A stretch of DNA of 5,445 bases from a bacterium (lineage in GTDB: Bacteria; Latescibacterota; UBA2968; GCA-2709665), in the NCBI GenBank assembly GCA_027619145.1, contig JAQCGA010000317.1, forward strand, positions 1 to 5,445, read 5' to 3'. Each line of letters begins with the position of its first letter. The stretch's first letter is position 1. The position numbers and the translations under genes are program-made. This document shows positions 1 to 5,445 of the stretch, in pieces. A model generated the notes under the pieces. It was not told where the DNA came from and searched no databases. It saw only the letters and a list, made by a program, of their open reading frames with translations.

Positions 1-1116
1 TTTCCACTGGCATTTTCGGTGGCCGGCGGAGACACGGCATCTGCACTGGCTGCCGGATGCCCGGTGGTGGTGAAAGCGCATCGGTCCCACCCGGGTACAG
101 CAGAACTGGTAGGTCGCGCCATTCAGAAGGCGGTACGGGATTCAGGTATGCCAGAAGGCGTGTTTTCGATGTTGCACGGCCGCGGGCAGGAGGTAGGAAC
201 GGCTCTGGTGGCCCATCCGGCAGTGAAGGCCGTTGGGTTTACAGGCTCTCACAAAGGAGGTCGAGCGCTGTTCAACGTGGCGTCTTCCCGGCCTGAGCCA
301 ATTCCAGTCTATGCGGAAATGGGCAGCCTGAACCCGGTATTTCTGCTTCCAGGGGCTCTGAACGTCCGTGCAGAAGAGATTGCACAGGGGCTGTGCAAGT
401 CGGTAAATTTGGGTGTGGGTCAGTTCTGTACGAATCCTGGCCTGGTGTTAGGCTTAGAGGGAGAAGCTCTGGAAAACTTGAAGGTCGGTTTGACCTCTTT
501 ATTTTCAGAACAGGCGCCCGCAACCATGCTCAATCCGGGGATCCGGGAGGCGTACGCGGCTGGCGTACAGGCCATACAAGAGACATCCGGGGTGCACACG
601 GTGGGCCGGGCTAACAATGAACCGGATCCAGACAAGACGCAAGCTGCGGCACACGTTTTTTCCACGGATGTGGAAACGTTCTTGAGTGTGGAAGAACTTA
701 GCCAGGAAGTATTTGGACCGTCTACGCTGATGGTGGGATGCCGATCTAAACAGGACATGGAGGCGGTGGCCTACCGGTTGGAAGGCCATCTGACGGCTAC
801 GTTGCACGGGACCGAAGCGGATATGGAGGAATATAAAACCCTGATTTCGATTCTGGAAGCGCGGGTAGGACGCCTGGTTTTTAACGGGTTCCCTACGGGG
901 GTAGAAGTGTGTTCTTCCATGCACCACGGCGGGCCATACCCGGCCACAACAGATGGGCGGTCCACGTCTGTAGGAACGGCGGCCATATACAGGTTTACCC
1001 GGCTGGTGTGTTACCAGGACTTTCCACAATCCGCCCTGCCGCCTGAGCTTCAAGATGAGAACCCGGTTGGGATCTGGCGGAAGGTAGACAGTGTGTTTAC
1101 AAAGGATGTTCTTTGA
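1..1116 (+). CDS. NADP+-dependent aldehyde dehydrogenase (ketoglutarate-semialdehyde dehydrogenase-like), 5'-truncated
   Basis: Cytoplasmic enzyme that would oxidise an aldehyde to its acid with NAD(P)+. The reading frame is open from base 1, so the N-terminus lies outside the window; a GTG at 19 is an internal Val codon, since FPLAFSVAGGDTASALAAG is continuous family sequence across it. About 371 residues are present; relatives have about 500-530, so roughly 140-150 are missing. Visible: the cofactor-site segment VVVKAHRSHPGT (67-102), the GFTGS nucleotide-binding turn (235-249), the general-base Glu in EMGSLNP (codon 316-318), the nucleophilic Cys in GQFCTNPG (codon 427-429), and the C-terminal signature HHGGPYPATTD (922-954), characteristic of the alpha-ketoglutarate-semialdehyde / V. 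harveyi AldH branch. All catalytic residues in view are intact. Members of this branch often act in sugar-acid or hydroxyproline breakdown, but no such neighbour is visible, so the substrate is unknown. A sigma-54 activator gene follows closely. Confidence 0.92.
   Translation, partial: FPLAFSVAGGDTASALAAGCPVVVKAHRSHPGTAELVGRAIQKAVRDSGMPEGVFSMLHGRGQEVGTALVAHPAVKAVGFTGSHKGGRALFNVASSRPEPIPVYAEMGSLNPVFLLPGALNVRAEEIAQGLCKSVNLGVGQFCTNPGLVLGLEGEALENLKVGLTSLFSEQAPATMLNPGIREAYAAGVQAIQETSGVHTVGRANNEPDPDKTQAAAHVFSTDVETFLSVEELSQEVFGPSTLMVGCRSKQDMEAVAYRLEGHLTATLHGTEADMEEYKTLISILEARVGRLVFNGFPTGVEVCSSMHHGGPYPATTDGRSTSVGTAAIYRFTRLVCYQDFPQSALPPELQDENPVGIWRKVDSVFTKDVL
1079..1093 (+). promoter_or_regulatory. 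Possible alternative ribosome site and GTG start for the sigma-54 activator
   Basis: GGAAGG at 1079-1084 stands six bases before an in-frame GTG at 1091, inside the end of the dehydrogenase gene. It is a better-placed Shine-Dalgarno sequence than that of the preferred ATG 1166 (GGA at 1155-1157). Using it would add 25 residues before the receiver-like domain and couple translation to the dehydrogenase by a 26-base overlap. The extra residues resemble no domain I recognise. ATG 1106 is less likely, because its AAAGG directly abuts the start codon. Confidence 0.25.
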
Positions 1117-1165
1117 AAAAGAGGAGCAGGGCAACGAACGGTTTCAGCTTGTTTGGACGAAATTC

Positions 1166-2527
1166 ATGAACAAGGCTCAGGTACATATTATTATTGCCTC
1201 ACAAGACGTGGAATTGGTTCGCCAGATGGAGCGGATTTTTCCCAGGCGGACGTGCGTGACGTGGGAACCGAACCTGGATCGCGTGTTGGGAAGGTTCGAG
1301 GATGAAACATTCGATGTACTGGTCATTACGGGTGGCGCATTTCAGACGGGTAAAGTGGATGGGATTGAACTGCTGGAAGTGATTGCCACGCAGAGTCCGG
1401 TCACTCAAATTTTGTTTTTGGCCTACCGGGAAGATTTGGGCATTGCCATGTCTGCACTGAAGGCGGGCTCTTATCAGTATGCCCGGTTACCCGTTGGTGA
1501 TGAAGAGCTGAAATTGCTGGCTCAGTCCGCGATGGAGCGGCAGCCACAAGGTGGGATGAATCGATTGTTGAAGGCAGGAAAAGCAGAGGCACCCTACGAA
1601 GAAATTGCAGGAAAATCCGAAGTGCTACAGGAGGTGTACAACCAGATTCGTCAGGCTGCTGCAACGGATATTCCGGTCTTGTTGCAAGGAGAGACTGGGA
1701 CGGGCAAAGATCTGGTGGCGAAGGCGATTCACCGGGAAAGTGCGCGCAGCACAGGACCCTTTGTACCGGTGAATCTTGGGGCGGTACCATCTGAACTGGT
1801 GGGTAGCGAATTGTTTGGCCATGAAAAAGGCGCGTTTACGGGCGCACTGGAGCAACGGGCGGGCAAATTTGAGATGGGCAACCATGGCTCGGTGTTCCTG
1901 GATGAGATCGGTACGATCGATGAGAAAGTTCAGGTGAGTCTGCTGCGCCTGATTGAGCAGAAGAAGCTTCACCGACTGGGCGGGCGGAAGTTGTTTGAGA
2001 CGGACGTGCGCTTGATTGCCTCAACCAATGAAGAGTTGTCTACCCTGGTTCAGTTGGGGAAGTTCCGAGAAGATCTGTTTTATCGATTGGATGTGTTCCG
2101 TATTTCCTTGCCGCCGCTGCGACAGCGCCAGGGAGATATCCTATTGCTTGTGGAAGAGTTTTTGAGGCGGTACGGTCGCTCATTTCAAAAAAATATTCAT
2201 GGCGTTTCTCCGGAGTGCGCCGGTCTACTGGACGCCTACGAATGGCCAGGCAATATTCGAGAATTGAAGAACGTGATTCAGCGGGCTGTGTTGGTGTGCG
2301 AGGGAAACGAGTTGGGCATAGAGCACCTGCCTCCCCGGTTTCGGAAAGAAGAAGCGGTACGGTCCACGGTTACATTTGAAGTGGGTACGCCACTCCACGA
2401 GGTGGAGCGGGAGATGGTGGTCCAGGCGCTGTCCGCTACCAGGAACAATCGGAAGCGAGCGGCGGAACTGCTGGGGATCAGCCGACGGTCCCTGTACAAC
2501 AAGCTGCACAAGCACGGTATTAACTGA
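1166..2527 (+). CDS. Sigma-54-dependent Fis-family transcriptional activator with degenerate receiver domain
   Basis: NtrC-type enhancer-binding protein of 453 residues that would use ATP to remodel sigma-54 RNA polymerase. Residues 1-125: receiver-like fold lacking phosphorylation residues (S12/Q13 for the acidic pair, T55 at the acceptor Asp, A86 for the switch Thr, L108 for Lys). Residues ~147-390: AAA+ domain with Walker A GETGTGKD (175-182), GAFTGA loop (222-227), Walker B VFLDEIG (243-249), STN sensor I (286-288), candidate arginine fingers R301 and R307, and WPGNIREL sensor II (360-367). Residues ~410-453: Fis-type helix-turn-helix (RKRAAELLGISRRSLYNKL). Start chosen at ATG 1166 because receiver domains begin a few residues before strand 1; its ribosome site is weak (GGA, 1155-1157). 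In-frame GTG 1091, with GGAAGG six bases upstream, or ATG 1106 would add 25 or 20 residues and overlap the upstream dehydrogenase. Ends in tandem TGA-TAA. Targets and effector are unknown; no partner kinase is visible. Confidence 0.93.
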   Translation: MNKAQVHIIIASQDVELVRQMERIFPRRTCVTWEPNLDRVLGRFEDETFDVLVITGGAFQTGKVDGIELLEVIATQSPVTQILFLAYREDLGIAMSALKAGSYQYARLPVGDEELKLLAQSAMERQPQGGMNRLLKAGKAEAPYEEIAGKSEVLQEVYNQIRQAAATDIPVLLQGETGTGKDLVAKAIHRESARSTGPFVPVNLGAVPSELVGSELFGHEKGAFTGALEQRAGKFEMGNHGSVFLDEIGTIDEKVQVSLLRLIEQKKLHRLGGRKLFETDVRLIASTNEELSTLVQLGKFREDLFYRLDVFRISLPPLRQRQGDILLLVEEFLRRYGRSFQKNIHGVSPECAGLLDAYEWPGNIRELKNVIQRAVLVCEGNELGIEHLPPRFRKEEAVRSTVTFEVGTPLHEVEREMVVQALSATRNNRKRAAELLGISRRSLYNKLHKHGIN

Positions 2528-2682
2528 TAAGGGAAGCGTGTAGCATTTCTGAAATATTTCGATACGAAATTTTGGATCGCATTTTATTTGTGGTGTATGC
2601 TCTTGAGTGAGGGATGTGGATTGTAGAACTTGTGAATCTACCTTGTGTATATTGCGTGTATCTGGACAATACAAAAGTAGGG

Positions 2683-2696
2683 GGCTGTTGCCAGCC
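2683..2696 (+). other. Small hairpin in the exporter leader
   Basis: GGCTG-TTGC-CAGCC makes a perfect 5-bp stem with a 4-base loop, about 50 bases upstream of the exporter start. It has no T-run after it, so it is not an intrinsic terminator. It may be a minor leader structure or chance. Confidence 0.25.
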
Positions 2697-2730
2697 GATA
2701 TTAGGCGGCCGTGAAACAACGGCGTTTCTC

Positions 2731-2737
2731 GAGAGGG
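2731..2737 (+). promoter_or_regulatory. Ribosome binding site that sets the exporter start at ATG 2744
   Basis: GAGAGGG lies six bases before ATG 2744. This purine-rich Shine-Dalgarno sequence favours ATG 2744 over the upstream in-frame GTG at 2711, which would place this ribosome site inside the coding sequence and has only GGCGGCC directly before it. Confidence 0.7.
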
Positions 2738-2743
2738 TATTCA

Positions 2744-5317
2744 ATGAAGCAGCGCGAACCATCGATTGCGCGATTCTTCCAGCGGTTGAAACCCGTAGTG
2801 CCCATTATTTTCAGGTTCTACTGGTTGTTCATCTTTTGCGGCACATTGCTGACTGCGGGCGGTCTGTACTTGACGATTGGCGGATATTTTATTCCGGACG
2901 CACCTCGGTTGCGTATTCAGACGGACCTGTCAAGCCTGATTCCACATACGTACCAGAGCGTACGGGCTCTGGATGAGATGAAAGAGAGTGTGGGCGGCAT
3001 TGACAAGATCGAGGTATTGCTGGAGTGCGAGGATTTCGACGCGTCTTTGCAGTTTGCAAAAGAGCTGACTCCCCAATTGCTTCGTTTGAAAAATCCGCGC
3101 ACCGGCGAGCCGTACATTTCGAGTGTGGAATATGAGAAGCCAGTAGAGTTTTTTGAAAAATACCAGCTTTTTTTTGTAGATCTGGAGACGCTGGAGAATT
3201 TGCAGGAACGGATTGATGAGCGAATCCTGGAAGAAAAGATCAAGCTTTCGCCTCTGTATATTGATTTGTCTGATGGAGACGAGGAGGAGGTTGAAGAGGG
3301 TGGCTCGCTGGCGGACCTGGAAAAAAAGTATGAATCCCACGTTCCCAAGCGGTACCTGGCTACGAACGACAGACGGTATCTGTTGATGCGCTGCTATGTG
3401 AACGGCAGTACCCTGGATGTTTCGCTGGCTCGCAATCTGTACAATGAAGTTAAAGAGCTGGTTGGGTCGAGGCCGCTGGACTCGTACCATCCTTCTTTGT
3501 CGTTTGAACTGGGTGGCGAGGTGCGTAACCGGTTTGAAGAATACGATATTATCATCAAAGATGCATTGCGAAACCTGGCGGGGGGGCTGATCCTCCAGTT
3601 GGTGTTGATTATGTTTTTCTTTCGCCAGCCTATTCGGCTGGATGGAGCAGAATCGATTCCGCGCAAAGGTTTGATTTTTTTGGGTGGTCTGTTGCGCCAG
3701 GTTGTGGCTGCATTTTCGATTTCACTTCCGTTGCTGATGTCCATCGTGTGGACGTTCGGCATCACGTATCTTGTCATTGGGCAACTCAATACGATTACGG
3801 TGTTCCTGTTTGTGGTTCTGTTTGGAATGGGAATTGATTTTGGCATTCATGCATACGCACGATACCTGGAAGCGCGGGCGGACGGTGCGGATGTGCCGGA
3901 GTCTCTGGAAACCGGAATTTTGAAAACAGGCGCGGGTATCTGTACTGCCGCACTGACAACATCGGCGGCGTTTTATTCGCTTCAAATTACGGAGTTTCGG
4001 GGGTTCTCGGATTTCGGATTTATTGCGGGTACGGGTATTTTATGTGCGATGGTGGCCATGTTGTTTGTGTTGCCTGCGTTTGTCACGCTGGCTGAGAAGC
4101 TGGGCGTGGTACAGGTCCGGGAGGCGCGGGGGAGCAATCCGAAAACCATCCAGCGCTTGCTGGGATATGCCCGGCCCGCGTTCTGGATATGTCTGGTGGC
4201 TGCGATCCTGATTGTTCCATTTTTACCCAGGCTGGAGTTTGAATACAATTTCCGCAATTTGCGGGCCGAAATTCCGGCTCTGAACGCTGTCAAGCAGAAG
4301 ATCCACAATGTGAATGTGGATGCAGAGGGAGAGGACCTGAGTTCGCCGGCTATCCTGTTGGCGAAAAATCCGGAAGATATGGAAGACCTGGTGAAGATGT
4401 TGCGGGAGATTAAAGATTCGGATACGGATGTGCCGACTATTGGCAAGGTGGAGAGTATTATGGACCGGTTCCCGCAGAACCAGGAGGAGAAGCTAAAAAT
4501 AATCCGGGAGATTCGGGAGCACGTGAACCGGGAAGGGTTGAAGCTGCTCAAAGGAGAAGACAAGGTCCGGTTGGAGCGGTTGCAGAAGGCGTTGGAGGCT
4601 GACGAACTGCTGACAATGGCAGAGGTGCCCATGAGCCTGAAGCGCAGGTTTTTGGGTAAGGATGGCGAGATTGGCGATTTTATTTTTATCTATCCAGACG
4701 TACTATTGAGAGATGGGAAGATGGCGATTGAATTTGCCCGGGATATCCACTCGCTGTCTATGATGGATGGGATCAAGGCACCTTCTGGAAACGTGTATTA
4801 CGCATCCAGTGGTTCCATCGTGCTGGCGGATATGCTTCTGTTGATTCAGCGGGATGTGGATATTGCTGTGGTTCTGACGTCAGTTATTATCATCCTTTTC
4901 GTTTTTCTCGAATTCCGTTCTTTGCGGCACACGCTTCTGGTACTTGCACCGTCGATGGTGGGATTTCTCTGGCTGTTCGGGGTGCAACTTTTATTCGGAA
5001 TTAAATTTAATCTGTACAATATTGTGGTATTGCCCTTAATTGTTGGATACGGAATTGATGATGGTGTGCACCTGATGCACCGGTACCTGGAAGAAGGGGT
5101 AGGAGAGATCGCCACGGTGTTGAGGACCACCGGACGCACGGTGGTGATGACAACGGTGACAACGACGGCCGGGTTTTCAGGGCTGGTATTTGTGCATCAC
5201 GGTGGTCTGAATTCACTGGGCGATTACGCGATTCTAGGGTTGGGCCTGACCATGGTTGCGGCCTTATTTTTCCTGCCAGCGGCTCTGCGGATGCTGGAAG
5301 GGAGGCGCAAGGTTTGA
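2744..5317 (+). CDS. RND-superfamily MMPL-type inner-membrane exporter (HpnN/COG1033-like)
   Basis: 857-residue proton-driven transporter of the inner membrane, the usual length for MMPL/HpnN-like RND proteins. By eye it has two homologous halves and 12 membrane segments: TM1 ~21-45, an extracytoplasmic domain ~50-272, TM2-6 ~277-450, TM7 ~479-495, a second domain ~496-704, TM8-12 ~705-850. TM4 carries GMGIDFGIH (from 361, Asp365) and TM10 GYGIDDGVH (from 768, Asp772/773), matching the intramembrane acidic residues thought to relay protons. The first domain includes a charged helical stretch (146-168) followed by an acidic patch (~174-185). Relatives export lipids or hydrophobic compounds (HpnN moves hopanoids), but no hopanoid or lipid gene is in view, so the cargo is unknown. 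No periplasmic adaptor or outer-membrane partner gene is visible, as expected for this branch. Preceded by a 213-base leader and followed by a hairpin terminator, so it is probably last in its transcript. Confidence 0.93.
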   Translation: MKQREPSIARFFQRLKPVVPIIFRFYWLFIFCGTLLTAGGLYLTIGGYFIPDAPRLRIQTDLSSLIPHTYQSVRALDEMKESVGGIDKIEVLLECEDFDASLQFAKELTPQLLRLKNPRTGEPYISSVEYEKPVEFFEKYQLFFVDLETLENLQERIDERILEEKIKLSPLYIDLSDGDEEEVEEGGSLADLEKKYESHVPKRYLATNDRRYLLMRCYVNGSTLDVSLARNLYNEVKELVGSRPLDSYHPSLSFELGGEVRNRFEEYDIIIKDALRNLAGGLILQLVLIMFFFRQPIRLDGAESIPRKGLIFLGGLLRQVVAAFSISLPLLMSIVWTFGITYLVIGQLNTITVFLFVVLFGMGIDFGIHAYARYLEARADGADVPESLETGILKTGAGICTAALTTSAAFYSLQITEFRGFSDFGFIAGTGILCAMVAMLFVLPAFVTLAEKLGVVQVREARGSNPKTIQRLLGYARPAFWICLVAAILIVPFLPRLEFEYNFRNLRAEIPALNAVKQKIHNVNVDAEGEDLSSPAILLAKNPEDMEDLVKMLREIKDSDTDVPTIGKVESIMDRFPQNQEEKLKIIREIREHVNREGLKLLKGEDKVRLERLQKALEADELLTMAEVPMSLKRRFLGKDGEIGDFIFIYPDVLLRDGKMAIEFARDIHSLSMMDGIKAPSGNVYYASSGSIVLADMLLLIQRDVDIAVVLTSVIIILFVFLEFRSLRHTLLVLAPSMVGFLWLFGVQLLFGIKFNLYNIVVLPLIVGYGIDDGVHLMHRYLEEGVGEIATVLRTTGRTVVMTTVTTTAGFSGLVFVHHGGLNSLGDYAILGLGLTMVAALFFLPAALRMLEGRRKV

Positions 5318-5411
5318 AACGAGTTGTGTGCAGAAAGTGTACAGTGCAGTTTTTTGAAAACTTCTGGTTTTTAGCAGTCAAGTGATTCACCCGTGTGCTT
5401 TTTGAGTTTTT
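5318..5411. other. Short 3' untranslated stretch, no gene seen
   Basis: 94 bases between the exporter stop and the terminator hairpin. AT-rich with several T-runs (5350-5355, 5367-5372, 5399-5403, 5407-5411). A weak GTTTT-TTG-AAAAC hairpin at 5349-5361 is AT-only apart from its closing pair. No open reading frame or RNA gene is recognised. Confidence 0.5.
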
Positions 5412-5445
5412 AACGTGCGCCTGTCAGCCAGACAGGCGCACGTTT
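5412..5445 (+). terminator. Intrinsic terminator downstream of the exporter (T-tract cut by window edge)
   Basis: A perfect 14-bp inverted repeat: arm AACGTGCGCCTGTC at 5412-5425, loop AGCCA, complementary arm at 5431-5444. The stem is GC-rich in its middle and the sequence runs into TTT at the right edge, as expected of a rho-independent terminator for the plus strand. It begins 95 bases after the exporter stop. Only the first T residues are visible, so tail length is unknown. On the minus strand the hairpin is followed by A residues after two Ts, so it would not terminate well in that direction. Confidence 0.72.

Larger units (their letters stand above)
2531..2743 (+). other. Intergenic leader upstream of the exporter gene, no gene seen
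   Basis: 213 bases between the tandem stop of the activator and the exporter ATG. The first half is AT-rich, with the palindrome GAAATATTTC at 2551-2560. A TATATT box at 2648-2653 and a TTGTGT / GACAAT pair (2643-2648 and 2665-2670, 16-base spacer) are weak sigma-70-like elements; neither is close to consensus. A small hairpin lies at 2683-2696. The reading frame opening at 2614 runs out of frame into the exporter gene and looks like chance. No terminator-like hairpin follows the activator, so read-through transcription into the exporter is possible. Confidence 0.5.

Noticed and set aside
505..1134. Long minus-strand open frame (209 codons) opposite the dehydrogenase and regulator junction
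   Set aside because: It lies antisense to a clearly coding dehydrogenase frame with catalytic motifs, and its translation resembles no protein family I recognise.
2682..2698. Second sigma-54-like GG-N10-GC spacing (GG at 2682-2683, GC at 2694-2695)
   Set aside because: The -12 element reads CAGC rather than TTGC and the rest of the consensus is absent. With this many GG pairs in the leader, about one chance match is expected.
2614..2976. Plus-strand 120-codon open frame spanning the leader and the start of the exporter
   Set aside because: Out of frame with the exporter over most of its length, with no ribosome site and no recognisable protein features; it is a shadow of the exporter frame.
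3982..4632. Minus-strand open frame of 216 codons inside the exporter gene
   Set aside because: Serine- and arginine-rich composition typical of an antisense shadow; the plus-strand frame encodes an uninterrupted RND protein.
5349..5372. AT-rich hairpins GTTTT-TTG-AAAAC and AAAAC-TTCTG-GTTTT after the exporter stop
   Set aside because: Five-bp, nearly all A-T stems that compete with each other are too weak for a terminator; the 14-bp stem downstream is far stronger.
1..5445. CRISPR array, tRNA or rRNA genes, insertion sequences, attachment sites
   Set aside because: No regularly spaced repeats, cloverleaf-like segments, transposase motifs or flanking inverted/direct repeats were found by eye.

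Overview
The window holds three same-strand genes from an unidentified bacterium: the 3' part of an NADP+-dependent aldehyde dehydrogenase, a complete sigma-54-dependent transcriptional activator, and a complete RND/MMPL-type inner-membrane exporter. It ends in a long perfect hairpin that looks like an intrinsic terminator. The sigma-54 activator and the large RND/MMPL protein with two extracytoplasmic domains suggest a Gram-negative-type bacterium of moderate GC content. Nothing in the window allows a firm phylum call.

Layout. Positions 1-1116 are the C-terminal ~371 residues of an aldehyde dehydrogenase of the alpha-ketoglutarate-semialdehyde / Vibrio harveyi AldH type, cut by the left edge. 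A short junction follows, and the activator is read from about 1166 (possibly from 1091 or 1106, overlapping the dehydrogenase) to a tandem TGA-TAA stop at 2525-2530. A 213-base leader (2531-2743) has no gene of its own but carries AT-rich promoter-like sequence, a small hairpin and a clear Shine-Dalgarno sequence. The exporter runs from 2744 to 5317. The last 128 bases hold no gene and finish with a 14-bp perfect inverted repeat running into T residues at the right edge.

How the genes relate. The dehydrogenase and regulator are tightly spaced and probably co-transcribed. The exporter has a longer leader and may have its own promoter. The terminator would close the transcription unit after the exporter.

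The most notable feature is the activator. Its AAA+ and Fis-type DNA-binding domains look fully functional (Walker A, GAFTGA, Walker B, arginine fingers). Its N-terminal receiver domain has lost every residue of the phosphorylation site: acidic pair, phospho-acceptor Asp, switch Thr and Lys. It is therefore probably a pseudo-receiver that is not controlled by a histidine kinase. I see no convincing evidence of a mobile element, CRISPR array, RNA gene or novel multi-gene system here.
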